This document shows positions 1 through 27,193 of a stretch of 64,000 bases of DNA, piece by piece. The DNA is from Berghia stephanieae (Eukaryota > Mollusca > Gastropoda > Nudibranchia > Aeolidiidae), in NCBI GenBank assembly GCA_034508935.3, contig CM067444.1, positions 53,589,595 through 53,653,594 of the forward strand, in the 5' to 3' direction. Position 1 is the stretch's first letter. Each line of letters opens with the position of its first letter. The position numbers were made by a program, and so were the translations under genes. The notes under the pieces are model-generated. The model saw only the letters and a list, made by a program, of their open reading frames with translations. It did no database searches and was not told the origin of the DNA.

Positions 1-38
1 ATATGAAAGCTGCGAAATTGTCTTTTTTTAGCCCCCTA

Positions 39-73
<35 letters not shown>

Positions 74-801
74 TCAATTTAAGTCAAAATGACTGCCTCT
101 CTGCGGTGTAGTTAAATCCGACCTGGCTCGTTTTTTATCTTATAACAATGTACCACATTTCCAGTCTCTTGACACCACGGCTGTTTTCTGTTAGTAAAGA
201 CTGATTACACGTATTTTCCACGTAAATGATTGCCAGACTTTATTGCCTTTGTCCAAAATAAAAGTGTACAGCAACTAAAAAGGTTGAAATATTGTGTAGA
301 GAAATGAGTATCGTAAAGTTTGTGGCAAGTAAGATAGAAATGGGATATCTATTTATTTATTCATTTATTTACATTTTTATTTATTATTTAAGTTTTAGAG
401 AATATTTGCCCCTGCGAGGGGGGGGGGGGGATTTGCAAGACATAATAAAAAAATGTTTGCTATATATCTAACGATGATAGTTAATATTTCACAAAAGCGA
501 GATAAACGAACAAAACCACTTGCATTTTTCTATGAATAACAGTTCAAGTTTTTTTAAGATTTAATAATGTAATTTTATTTCATGTGACCATTATTGGTAC
601 GATTGGTAATCAATAAAATATGATGGTCGGAGATCACTTAGCAATTATGTAATTTAATAATGCATTTATGTTTAAAGAAGAAAGCCAATTTATTAATGCA
701 TTTAATTATGGGATCTGTTGCAAATGGATTAAAAGTAAAGAAAGCACTATTCTGTAATTCGTGAAAATCACCTTGTTTGTTTGTTTTTTGTCTTTGTTTT
801 T

Positions 802-834
<33 letters not shown>

Positions 835-872
835 CGTTTGAAAATCAAAATCTGTGTCCTATCTTTCCACAG
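1..872. other. Presumed intron of the IRAG-like gene, no exon seen
   Basis: This stretch precedes the first recognisable exon and most likely is intron, because the reading frame at 873 starts after a good AG acceptor and in the middle of the protein. It holds a 29-base C run (39-67), a 20-base G run (812-831) just after a T run, and AT-rich DNA. I see no other coding signal. Confidence 0.5.
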
Positions 873-15956
<15,084 letters not shown>

Positions 15957-16658
15957 ATTTTAATTTTATTCACGAGTCTGATCAACCACATCAAGTTTTG
16001 ATTTCATTCGTATAATGAAAATATAAATGTTGCTGTTCGAAGCTCGAAGAAATAAGTAACAATGTGGAATTGAATGTAAGCTTCAATGTAATTACGAAAA
16101 CAGATAAAATGGACGTTTCGGGTTTCCCCTTTATCAACAAAACAGGATGAATTAAGCACTACAGATGAATGAGATAATGTGGTGGTGGCGTTGTTAACAA
16201 TTCATGTAAACTAAAACATGTGACCAAAAAAATATTAACCCCCTTAAAACGCATCAAATTATGTGCCATCTTGTGTTCATTGTTTTATAAGGCAAAATTG
16301 ACCTGTTTTTACCACTCCGTAATTTCTGGATGGGAAGATATGAGGGATACCAAAGCATTTACAGCAACCTCTATGACAAAAAACAAAACCCTGATGATTG
16401 AATATCAATTTCGTTGAAATCTGCTACATATATTTTAAATTTCAAGACTTTGACCTGCCGAGTTGTTTTTTTTTATCGCATCGCTATCTTATAAAATATG
16501 TGATCTGGCAGCAATTTTGTTTTACCCAGTAAAAGTGCATGTATTTAAACATGAAATAATGTTATATGTTTCACTTAACGATCTTATTGTATTCCAGACT
16601 GGTATTTAAGTAAGGACATGCAATGTTAGTAATCATTTAAATCTATAAATGTTGCGCA

Positions 16659-16664
16659 AATAAA
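16659..16664 (+). promoter_or_regulatory. Possible poly(A) signal for the IRAG-like gene
   Basis: An AATAAA hexamer lies about 700 bases after the stop at 15956 in AT-rich DNA. The hexamer is common by chance here, so the 3' end is only a suggestion. Confidence 0.25.
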
Positions 16665-17436
16665 AATACTAATTTAATGCGTTTTGAAATCGGTCTATTT
16701 TAAATGATTTCAAAATAATAGATTCACAGCATTCTTAAATACATTGCTTCTTTCAACATAAAATTCTGAAATAAGATTAATCCGATCTTTTTTTAACTCC
16801 TAGATTTTTTGTTACTGCCTTGTTAATTCATTCTGAAAATGAGACTGGTCTTTGAACCATATTTCTTTAAATTTATATTTAAAATGAAATAAGTTCGCTG
16901 CTGTTATGGTTTATCTTTAAATTGAGATGTTACGTTTTAATTCTACCATTTAAAAAATTATTATATTTCTACGTGTAGTCCATGTAAATCAAAATGTGTG
17001 TAATTCCTCAAAGGATGAACTGGTGCTGAATTTACAGAGGAGACTATGCATATATAAATATTATGTTATTACATATTGTACATGAAACAAGAAGATGGAA
17101 ATATATATTTATTGTTGGTTTAAGTCGGTTTTAGTGGTCGAGGGGGGGGGGGGGGGGGGGAGCTCAGAGTTGTTCTATCAATTCCGAGCTTGTTTATTAG
17201 ATTTTATTTTCCATGTATACGAATGTGGACTTTTATGAAGGATACTCACACATTTGACAAAATTATTTTGTCTAATTTTCGATTTAAGATATGGATGGGA
17301 TGTCATAATTATTTTTTTTTCAAATTCTGTTTGAGAGTTGTGGCTGGGCAGTTTATTTCAACCATATTTTTAAGACTACGATCAACACTGTTGACATCAT
17401 CGTCATAATAACTACAATCACTACTAATACACACCA

Positions 17437-17516
17437 CCACCCCATCATAATCATCATCATCATCACCACCACAAAAAAATCATAATCATCAGCAGCAGCA
17501 CACCACCACCACCACC

Positions 17517-17568
<52 letters not shown>

Positions 17569-17640
17569 TCATCACCACAAAAAAAAAATCATAATCATCA
17601 GCAGCAGCACACCACCACCACTTCCACCACCACGAATACC
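17437..17640. repeat. CAT/CAC trinucleotide repeats with an internal duplication
   Basis: A block with AATCATAATCATCAGCAGCA occurs twice (about 17477 and 17587), separated by a pure TCA run. Confidence 0.9.
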
Positions 17641-18018
17641 TGCAACACCAACATCACCATCTAAAAATGACGTGTATCTTTTGTGGCGCCACATCACCGT
17701 ACCACTGACTGATCATGCCACAATATAAAGGAATAAATAAAATATTTACGATAAGTAGAGTAGAATTCCTCACGTAGAATAACAGGTTCTATTATTGGCC
17801 TCTGCCGGCCGGCGCACACGAGAGTTGTTCATATTGTCACCAAATTTATTTGTTTGTTTGTTTGATTGTTTTTGTTTTTTTTGTTTTTGTTTTTTTTTTT
17901 TTTGTTTTACACATTTAACTTCAATGAATGCTGTTTTAATTTTGATCTTAATCTTATAAACGAGGAGATGGCTGTGTAACTCCATATAATTCACTTCCCG
18001 CACTCGGCGCTTATTAGA

Positions 18019-18217
18019 TAAAAAATAAATAAATAAAATTCCCTTTATTCATCCCATAGGGGAAATTTTGTCTTTCGGGTCGATTCTACGGGAAGACTGT
18101 TAGCCGCAGTGCAGCGCCTCAAATTGAGCTGGGGCGAGGTGACTTTCTCAAGGCCACACAGCGCAACGGCGGGTGATCGAACTCGATACCTTTCGGGTAC
18201 GAAGCAAAGACCGTACC
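18019..18217 (-). mobile_element. SINE family B, uninterrupted copy
   Basis: On the - strand it reads TTGCTTCGTACCCGAAAGGT, GAGTTCGATCACCC (B-box position), GTGTGGCCTTGAGAAAGTCA, GGCGCTGCACTGCGGCTAA and ends AATAAAGGGAATTTTATTTA. The 5' start of the tRNA-like head is missing. This copy shows what the SINE at 39724/42753 looked like before the array went in. Confidence 0.8.
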
Positions 18218-19029
18218 CCATTTAATCTCACCAAAAAGATCGCTAGCGCTATAAGTTCTTGAAAAATAAACAACCCTGTAAGCTGAAACAAGAGTTGTTT
18301 TCTTACCACCTTAAATTACTTTCCACATATGATTTATCAAGTGGGTGTATGTCTGTGGGTGGATCTCCTATTGATTTTAAAAGTTGAGAGGAAATTGGAA
18401 TTCAAAATGGAAAAGCTTTGAAATAGCTACATATTATATTGTAAACTTAAAGTCAAAACGTAACTTGTAAAGCTTTATGTAAATTTTAAATCATTTTAAT
18501 TTTGTCCGTAATGTGTCGGATGAATCATCATAGGCAACATTTTACTGCAAATATAATTAAATTTAATTTTAATGTTCAACATATGCCAAAGGATACATTT
18601 TTTTGCTAATTTTATTACTAGATTAATTATTTATAATTAAGTTTTATATCATTGAGCTGTTGTACAGTAATTGATTGAGCAATAAAGTTTTACAGTTCCC
18701 TTCTATGAATCAAATTTATTTGTTTAATTGTTGGTTTATGAATGATGATAATGTTTTTATTGAATTAAAAACTTTTCATAAACACACACCCTACTTGACT
18801 CGACTCCATTCTCTCATGATGAATTTATTTATATTAAGTGTTATGTATTTATTTATCTGTCTAGTTATTATTTTACCATTTTAAAGTTTGATTCTTCATG
18901 TTTTTCCCACTCAACCCTTTAATGTAATCTAGACGGATATTTGACCTGTGTTCTGTGGAGGGATCCTAAATAATAATGTCTCTTCTCACCGAGTCCTCAG
19001 CTCTCTAGGTGGACGCTTTTGGTTTGATC

Positions 19030-20033
19030 TCATCTATATGTAGCCAACCGTCTCAATCCCGTATTATTTCGGCGTGAACAAGACGCAGAAAATCTAAATG
19101 TTAAACAGATTAAATCTTGGATGTACCACAATAAGTTAAAATTAAATGATAGTAAAACTGAGATTTTAATGTGTGGAAGGCCGAGTATCCTTAAACAGGC
19201 AAATAAATCACCTATTACTCTCGGAAATAGCACAATAGAATTTTCAAATAAAGCAAAAAAGCTTTGCGTCATCATTGATAAAGATCTTTCCATGACAAGC
19301 AACGTGAATAACACCATACAATCTATGTACATAGAAATGAAAAAAATAAGCAAAATTCGTAATTTAATACAGAAGCATATAACAGAACTTTTAATTAATT
19401 CCCTGGTTTTATCTAAATTGGACTATTGTAACTCCCTTTGGGCGAATTTAGCTAAAGACAAAATTAGCAAACTTCAGGTTGCTCAAAATAACGCAGCCAG
19501 GCTCATTGTACGCAATAACAAAAAATACCCGTCAGCAACTCTTCTTCTCCGTGAGTTACATTGGCTTCCTGTTGAAAAAAGAGTTGCCTATAAGATTTGT
19601 ACTGATGTCTAAAAATCCCTGAGCACGAACAGTCCCTCCTATATTAAAGACCTTCTAAACATATATGTCCCCAATAGAAACTTGAGGTCAAGCAATGACC
19701 AATCAATCCTTGTCAAACCTAAGCCATTGCGTAAAATAGGTGAACAGTCTTTTCAATTTTCGGCCCCCCATTTTTGGAACTCTCTCCCGTCACACGTGAG
19801 ATGCTCGGATTCGTTGACAACGTTCAAATCTCGCTTAAAGTTTTATCTTTTTACGTCATAATGTTGCAATATTATTTTCATATTTTGTTGTTGTTAAATT
19901 GAATTCGTATCACGTTTCCTTCACACTTGTCTCACTGTAATATGTTTTGTTTTATATCACTGTAAAGCGCTTAGAGCCTGTGACAACGGGGTAAAGCGCT
20001 ATATAAATGCCATTATTATTATTATTATTATGA
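19030..20033 (+). mobile_element. 5'-truncated L2/CR1-like LINE, reverse transcriptase C-terminus
   Basis: The frame from about 19031 encodes the end of a LINE ORF2: WMYHNKLKLNDSKTEIL, LDYCNSLWANL, KLQVAQNNAARLIV, LRELHWLPVEKRVAYKIC, then after one in-frame TAA (19610-19612) APHFWNSLPS and TTFKSRLKFYLF. These are the usual landmarks of the L2/CR1/Rex group after the polymerase core. The 3' end reads TGTAAAGCGCTTAGAGCC, then GCGCTATATAAATGCCATT and a short ATT repeat, which is an L2-type tail. The polymerase core, endonuclease and ORF1 are absent, so the copy is dead on arrival. The frame is otherwise well kept, so it is not very old. Confidence 0.88.
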
Positions 20034-21128
20034 TTAAAACTGACATTTTGAGTGGGATTAATATGCGTTATCAACTTGGAGTCATTTCTAAAATTGCAAA
20101 GAGTAAAATGTTTATTCATACCTTTTACGGGGGAGAGAGAATGTGCTTCTCCATCGTAGGCAAACCCGACCGAGAATATGTTTCCACTTAGCATTATTGA
20201 AGTCCTGTACTTTTTTTTTTTCAAAATTTTGATCGGCCCCATATCCAGATTACATTGGTAACGCAACTGCCTTGAAATTAGGCCTGTGCCAAGAATTGGT
20301 ATAGAAACAGGAATCGAATATTTGACGTGATGAGGGGAGATGAAAGCCAAAGGGGATTAAAACATAATCTTTGGCACTAAATTGTATATCCGTCAATGTA
20401 ATCTTTTGATTTTTACTCTCCCATAATACTGACGATGAAATATTGCCCAAAGGGTGCATCAGGCAGTCATTCAGGGGGTCCTCTAATGCTGAAGGATTTC
20501 GGGAGACTAGAAACAGGTCTCCTTTATGTCTACCATGAGGAGAAGAGCAAAGGCTGTGAGGCCTGCTGACAATATTATCAGCACAAGAAAAGAGAGAGAA
20601 AAAAATTTGTCCTTTATCTTTAAAAGCTAATAGTGGCTGGACGTTTTGACGGATAACAAGACAGACAGTTTTGTGGGGAAATATTTTGAAAATGAGTTTG
20701 AAGAACTGAACTGAGTGACATCCCTTTTTAACTGAGGCAATGATGTTGATTGGTGTGAATTTTAAAGTGAAGGGAAAAAGAGATATATTTACAATGAAGG
20801 AATTGTTAAATCCAGTGCATTTTCTAGCAGGCCAAATATTTATGGCACAGTAAAAGTAAAGGGTCATTCAAAGTATTGTAGCGGGAATCCTTCACACGGT
20901 GGAGTGTCAAAAATGGGACATAAACCTATTTGATGCGCCTTGCTTTTCTCGCCCTCAGAAACCTAATTGTTTGCAAAATAAACTAAAATGTTAAATCGTT
21001 ATCTTTAAAAAGGGAAAGTATTGAAATCCGTTCACGGGTAATTTAAGTTTGCCCGGGGTGATTTCGTTATAAGTAGAAAAACTGAATCGTAGTTCCCAAT
21101 CCCGAGTAGGTTGTCGGGTAAAAAACAA
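20034..21128. other. Intergenic stretch with an unusually long open frame
   Basis: On the - strand an open frame of 205 codons spans 20250-20867 and a second one of 132 codons overlaps it (19952-20350, partly in the LINE tail). I recognise no domain, the composition is ordinary, and no splice signals make a case. It may be a piece of an unrecognised repeat. Confidence 0.3.
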
Positions 21129-21230
21129 TATTATTATTATTATTTATTATTATTATTATATTATTATTATTATTATTATTATTTATTATTTATTATTATT
21201 ATATTATTATTATTATTATTATTATTATTG
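21129..21230. repeat. (ATT)n microsatellite
   Basis: Interrupted TTA repeats. Confidence 0.93.
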
Positions 21231-22188
21231 GTTAATTTCTTTGAGTTTTAATCTCGGTGTTCGTTATCTCAATGAAACTGCAATTGGCCTAAATATAGAA
21301 TTGACAGTCGACGAATTAACCAATATCATTGTCGTCTATAACAGTCGACAGTCAATATCACATGTGTTGCTAATTTCCTCTTTGGAAATCTTTTGCGTTG
21401 TAAGTATGAAGGCGTGTGTATCTTTCCTGCCTTCGTTTAGAAGAGAGGTGATGTTACCCGCACAAAATAGCCGAATTAGTCACCGTCCTTACAACGCCCA
21501 TTTATAGGCAAGTGACTAGCTAGTCCGAGACTAGAAAGCGTTTATGAAATCCGATTTTTAGACACTTGCTTCGCTTGGGTTTAAGACTAGCTAGTCATTT
21601 ACTTGACTAGTAAATTAGTATATCTAGTACTCTTTCATGAAAGCGCCCTGGCGTATGAAGTTAACAAGGGTTTAGTCTTTCAATTAATTTCCTCACAACA
21701 TTTTGCTATTCTCTAAGATTACCTGCCTGTTAAAAATCTGGAATTTTTCATCAATACATTGAACTCTACATGCGCACAACTGCAAATGCATTCTGTTAAA
21801 TTATATTGTGGTATAGTTCGGTGCTGTCTCAATCGTCAATCGAAATTATGGCCGATTGAAAAGGCTCCCAACCAGAAACAAACACAGAGAGGGATAATGC
21901 CTCGCAACTATATATTTCACGGGTACGGTCGTTCCTACAGCTAACAAGAGAGATGTTCATTACTCAAACTTAATGACAATGAATCTCCCGTTGGTTAACA
22001 AAGAATCTATATACCCGGAAGAAAAAGTCCACTACTTCAAGGCTTATTATCTGGCCCTCTAGCAACACCGATACAATTGAGCGTAAACCTTGGGCGCAGT
22101 GGAAACCTAACTCACTCGCTTTTAGGTCGGAATATAGCGGCTCGACTTTCTTTCTTTCTTCCCTGTTTATGGTTTTTGGTTGTGACCG
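21231..22188. other. Intergenic, nothing recognised
   Basis: A short repetitive patch at 21507-21620 contains several GACTAG/CTAGTC words in both orientations. Otherwise I see no gene or named element. Confidence 0.4.
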
Positions 22189-22350
22189 ACGTGTACTCAT
22201 TTGCAGGTCTGATAACCCAAATTGTTATGGCCTCATTGTTGTAATGGAAGTGCTCTCAAACAAATGGAAAATATTGTTCATCACAGCAATGTTATATCAC
22301 GCCCATAATTACGTTCGGTTATCAGACCTCCAAATATGTGCAATATGGTG
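22189..22350 (+). mobile_element. Hairpin element family C
   Basis: Starts GTGTACTCATTTGCAGGTC and ends with ATCAGACCTCCAAATATGTG, with the family's TTGTTGTAATGGAA internal block. Confidence 0.7.
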
Positions 22351-22589
22351 TTAACCCATCTGAATTGATTGCTTTGTCCAATATATCTATCTAGTCCTAT
22401 TCGCTAACGCTAACATTGTTGCCTTTATATAACATGCTAATGTGACGAAAAGGGCGTTAAAGAAAATTTTAAAAACCTTTTATCTGTCTGCGTGAGAGAA
22501 GAACCACACAACAATGAATCTCTTTATTCTGTTGTAAAAACCAGTTTTTGTATTGCTTTACCCTATAGCCACGTACACTAGACAAAACT

Positions 22590-22893
22590 TGTATGGCTTT
22601 GTAGTCTAGAGGTAAAACAGTCTGCTTTTAATCTGCAAGTCCCTGGTATGAGTCCCGATGTAGGCGCGTAAATTTGAGCCCTTGGGAAAGACTATTTAAT
22701 CGAATTTTCTCACAATACTCGAGTGTAAACTAATTCCTGGTCGATGACAACGCTGTTTCTGTCGTAAAAGAAAATGCAATAATGCCATATAGCGTAATGT
22801 CTCGTTAAACATGTTAAGTTTTGCTGTCAGCTTGGGATACTTGATAATATGTTTTTGAGCCCATTTGATGGATACTGCGCTATATGAAAACTC
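22590..22893 (+). mobile_element. SINE family A-related copy
   Basis: The tRNA-like head (TTTGTAGTCTAGAGGTAAAA, then GTATGAGTCCCGATG) is followed by a degraded body. The family tail is readable: TGTCTCGTTAAACATGTTAA, TTTGAGCCC and GGATACTGCGCTATATGAAA. Confidence 0.6.
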
Positions 22894-23028
22894 CCATAAA
22901 CCCTGTAATATCGCCCCATGTGGAACCTTCAAGTTGCTTCCTATTTAATTTATTATCACTTATTTAAATTCTTTGAGTTGGCGATAACTGACATGAGCGG
23001 AATAGCGAGGGGGAGGAGCGGGGTGTGA

Positions 23029-23044
23029 GGGGGGGGGGGGGGGG
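23029..23044. repeat. Poly-G tract
   Basis: Sixteen consecutive G after a G-rich stretch. Confidence 0.9.
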
Positions 23045-23466
23045 CTGTGTCACAGATAAATAGCAATTTTTCATTGATTTGTTGTTATAAGCAATTCGTA
23101 TATCACGAGAACAGATTCTTACTGCTTTGCCCTATATTATAATTTTGTCAATTTTTATATCATGTGCAATGTATAGTATCGACTTACTCGTACAACGACA
23201 CAAGACCAGTATCGTCTCTATTTCAGCGCATGACATTTAGTGTACAGATGACACGAAAATCAGCTAAATCAATTTGTCAATAATTTTTTATGTTTACAGT
23301 CATGTCTACTAGATGAGATGTTCGTAACTATAAAGTGAGAAAATCGTTTCATACTTTACAAGGAAACCTTTTAATTAAAAAATCATAAAAAATCATCACA
23401 AGCTCTAGTCCACTGGTCTCGGTATTCCGTACTTTGAATTAACACTTGCTTGTTCCCACTCGACTT

Positions 23467-23755
23467 TGTGTGGCTATGTGGTCTTGTGGTATGGCCCTCG
23501 TTTTCGGATCGGAAGGTCCTGGATTCGAGCCTCGCCCGGCGCATTGTTGAATTCTTGGAAAAGGCTCTTAAGTCACATTCTCTCACCGTATTCGGGTGTA
23601 AAATGAGTTCCTGGCCGTCAACAGCGTTGTCTTTGTCGAAAAACAATTGTAATGGCTAACAGGAGTAATGTCTCGTTCTACGTATTGTTGTCAGTCAGGG
23701 ACCCTTTGTAAAGCGCTTTGAGCCCTTAGTGGATATTTCGCTATATCAAAACTCA
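23467..23755 (+). mobile_element. SINE family A, near full length
   Basis: Box A-like GTGGTCTTGTGGTATGGC, box B-like CTGGATTCGAGCC, body with TTCGGGTGTAAAATGAGTTC, tail TTGTAAAGCGCTTTGAGCCC and TTCGCTATATCAAAACTCA. Confidence 0.88.
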
Positions 23756-23925
23756 AGTTTTCTAGTCGCATTACACTTCTCTATACACCGTGCACTCTCA
23801 AGAATGACATCTGTCAAGGCAGATTAATCGCTATTTGTTTATGCTAATACCCCACTCTATAGCCAACTATTGTTTCTAAAGTATGTACCTTACCAAACGT
23901 ATTCAACTACAACAATAAGAATGAG

Positions 23926-24835
23926 ACCCGTATTTATTTGCATCTTAATAACCCTAATTGTTATTGGCTAGTCGTTGTAATGAAAATACTCTCAAACCAA
24001 CGCAAAATATTGTCCATTACAACAATGTTAATTTATATTGTTCCATTTATCCTCTTGGTACCTCAGTTGCACATAAAGGCAAAACCAATAGATCTCCAAC
24101 CATCTCGGTTTGCTGCCATCTTTGACATATCTCCCCACGTCCACTTCTGGGTCTTTATGAATGTCACGCTCCAGGGTCCTTCTCCGTGTCTCCAAAGGTC
24201 TCCCTCTCCTCCTTGTTCCCTGTGGGGTCCATCTGAGGGCGACCCTTAGTTAGCATCATGGTTCATCCGCAGGACATGGCCAGTCCACCTCCACCTTCTT
24301 CTCTTTACAAGAATCGATAGAGGCTCCAGCTCTGATCTCTTCATCACGTCGTAGTTTGAGATGGTTGATGGTCAGAATATCATCAGTACCCCCCCCCCCC
24401 CACCAAGCATTTGTTTTGGAATGTGTCAAGCTTTTTACCGGTGCTTTTTGTCAGCTTCCATGATTCAACAGCATGTAGTAACACAGAGAGAATGTTGGAT
24501 TTGAAAAATTTGATCTTTGTTTTGGTCTGTATCCTCTTTGACTTCCAAATATTTCCAAGAGTCCCCAAAAGCCCCCGAGTCCGAGCTTTAGAGAGCCTCT
24601 CTAAAATATCAGCTTCTGAATTTCCATTTCTAGTAATCTTGCTCCCCAGATAAGTGAATGCCTGAACATCCCATAATTCTTCGTTTCCAAGCTTCATTGG
24701 TGTTTGCGATTTGTTATTAATCTTTAGGACTTTAGTTTTTGTCCCATTTATTTTTAACCCCATATTTTGGGCATTACTTTGGGCCTTCTACAACAATGTC
24801 AAATCAAGCCCATAATTTCGCTAATATATGTTACC
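23926..24835 (+). mobile_element. Hairpin element family C, split by a LINE insertion
   Basis: The left half (23926-24028) and right half (24789-24835, AAGCCCATAA) are parts of one family C copy. Between them lies a LINE fragment flanked by an 11-bp direct repeat. Confidence 0.7.
24029..24788 (-). mobile_element. LINE fragment, reverse transcriptase C-terminus, with target duplication
   Basis: On the - strand the frame reads GLKINGTKTKVLKIN, VQAFTYLGSKITRNG, ERLSKARTRGLLGTLGNIW, KIKFFKSNILSVLLHAVESW and KLDTFQNKCL. This is the post-polymerase region of the endonuclease-reverse transcriptase LINEs that abound in marine invertebrates. Further on, a different frame gives MAANRDGWRSIGFAFMCN near the usual ORF2 end, so the copy carries at least one frameshift near the C-run at 24390-24399. 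Both sides carry TACAACAATGT (24018-24028 and 24789-24799). Only about 760 bp of the 3' part was copied. Confidence 0.85.
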
Positions 24836-24845
24836 TTGTATTAAA

Positions 24846-25024
24846 CCAAAGTGCGGCTATGTGGTCTCGGGTGTAATTTGGGTACCTGCGATTAACAGAG
24901 TTGTCTTTGTCAGAAAAAAATATAATATCCTGTCCTACATGTTAAGTGCTGATTTTAGCTAGGGACCCCTTGTAAAGCGCCTTGAGCACGTTTAGTGGAT
25001 ATTGCTCTATATAAAAGCTCAATA
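24846..25024 (+). mobile_element. SINE family A with internal deletion
   Basis: The first 20 bases of the head (GTGCGGCTATGTGGTCTCGG) join directly to GTGTAATTTGGGTACCTG of the body, then the normal tail TTGTAAAGCGCCTTGAGCAC. About 100 bp including the B box is missing. Confidence 0.75.
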
Positions 25025-25773
25025 TTAATTTTATAAGCTAGAATGCTTACATTTATACAAAGATTTAATTTGTGTTAATTTCGGAAAGTCAGATGTTTTA
25101 GGCCACCCGAACAATGAGCATTTGAATGAATCTTACATGATTATGAAATGACAAAGAAGTATAAATAATTTACTACAACCAACACCACCATCATCCAAAA
25201 TCCACCCTAATTCGAATCCGCTTTTGTTTTCTCTTAAATCTTTGTCATCATTTTTACTATGCCAAATGATGAGATCTTGATTAATTATGAGTAAGTCACA
25301 TCGCATTCCTATCTCTGGGCTTTTGCAAACTATTGTAAAACAAAAACAGTAAATATATAATACAATCAACTTTCAACAGGTTTGATTTCTGACACCTGTT
25401 GAGTGGGTGTGTCTTTCAACTTTGGTAACCAATAAACGGTAAACATCTGTCTGGCCCTGTCTCGCAGTGAATATAATATGAGGCTTTTAAACCGTTGAAT
25501 CAAATTTTTTAAGCTTTTATTTTGCTTCAGATGACTTGGTAAAATTTAATGTACAAATCAAGACAGTATCAAATTAAGTTAACTTTTAAAATAAAATTCT
25601 AATCAAATAGAATTTCTTCAAATAATTCACTCCCGGTCATTAGGAACCTATGACCGGAAGCATAAATAACTCTCAAACACCGGTAAGATGTGGTCGACAC
25701 GAGTTAACTCTAACATGATCTGAAAAGATTGTTATGATTTCGTCATTTTGAGCTTTTGTACCGAGCCTAAAAA
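25025..25773. other. Upstream region of NUS1
   Basis: About 750 bp of AT-rich DNA without a recognised repeat in front of the NUS1 start codon. It should contain the promoter and 5' UTR, but I see no convincing TATA box or initiator. Confidence 0.4.
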
Positions 25774-26047
25774 ATGAAGACAATTGTATTACGTTTAATC
25801 CATCACCTTATTGCGCTCGGAGAACTCCTTAAGTATATATTTCTTTTTATTCCGTACGCTGACTCATTTAACTTTGTGAAGAAGTCGCCGCTAGCTATCC
25901 AGACCGATGCAAAATCTTTGAACAAGATTCCAAATCATCTTGGACTCATCGTTGCTGAAGATGAGTTTTCATTTAGAGATTTAGCCAAAATTATTGTGTG
26001 GGCAGTTACCATGGGTATTTCATGCATCAGTATATACGATGTAAATG
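25774..26047 (+). CDS. NUS1: NUS1 exon 1
   Basis: Starts with ATG and ends AAT G|gtgagt after the codons for SIYDVN. It carries the membrane segment and the first conserved block. Gly92 is split across the junction. Confidence 0.9.
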
Positions 26048-27117
26048 GTGAGTACACTCTTCTTTTACTCCAACTGAACTGGCGATTAGAAAATAATTTG
26101 CCAATTCAAATTCAATTTCAATCATTCATAAATGAATGAGAATGAGATCAATTTAAGGATCATTGATGTGTTTAGTCTAGTTCATCAAGGACTTGAGCCA
26201 AGGCCAAGTAATAATTATAATTCTAAAGCGAAGTTCCCATAATGACAAGCAGTTGTGGGAACGTATTTATTGTTGTGTTTCAAGTTCAAGTTTCAATTTC
26301 AATGTTTGTTGTTGTTTGGCTATTAATATTAATAAGGTTGCAGCTGCGGTTGTGAAATTGTTTTCATGTTTGAGTGTCCTTGTGAGTTCCATTCACCGTT
26401 GTGTGTTATTCTTCCTGTGAGTTTGTGACGATCTTCCCTCCTTTTTTGGAAGCTCTTCATACTAAGATATTCATATTGTAATATTGTAATGGATTGTGAT
26501 TGTTGATTGACATTAGTCAAGTGTTGACTCTTGTTTTTATTGTTTTTTTATTGCCGGATGCTCTTATTGTTTTTTATTACCGGATGAACATACCCCTATA
26601 TGTCCTTTACTTATATGGAGAACGCCCACTTCGGTGGAGACTTTTTCTTTACTATTACTATTTCCTATATTTTACCTATCGACCTATCGTGAACTAGATG
26701 GAGAAATCCGTTCACACAGTCTTCTTAACTTACTGATTCTTAGTAGATATTTGGCTGTTGCAGATTCAGACGGGGGGGATTTGGGGGTCTATCCTGATAA
26801 TTAAAAAAAATCCCTTCTTTAAGTGTGCTGTGAAACTACGGAAGTCCTTCCAACGTTTGATCGTGTCTTTCTAGAAGAATTTTTTATAACCTTGAATTTG
26901 CTTGCCTCTTTTTATTTTGTTGTTTTAATAATCAGTTTCACATGTAATTAATATTTGGTAGCGTCATTTGCCAAGGACCTTGACAATTGTCAAATCGTCA
27001 ATTGCCAAGGACCGTGTCAGTTCATCAACTACGCATGTGTACTTTTAACTGCCACTGAGTAACATCAGTGTCACGGAGTGGTGTATTGCACTATTGTGCT
27101 ATTATTATTAAAACTCA

Positions 27118-27193
<76 letters not shown>

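Larger units (their letters stand above)
15957..18018. other. 3' flank of the IRAG-like gene
   Basis: AT-rich DNA that probably includes the 3' UTR, a 19-base G run at 17142-17160 and CAT/CAC repeats at about 17437-17640. A conserved phrase (GATAAAATGGACGTTTC and then CCTTTATCAACAAAACAGGA) at about 16100-16150 recurs at about 60045-60090, so part of it is repetitive. Confidence 0.5.
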
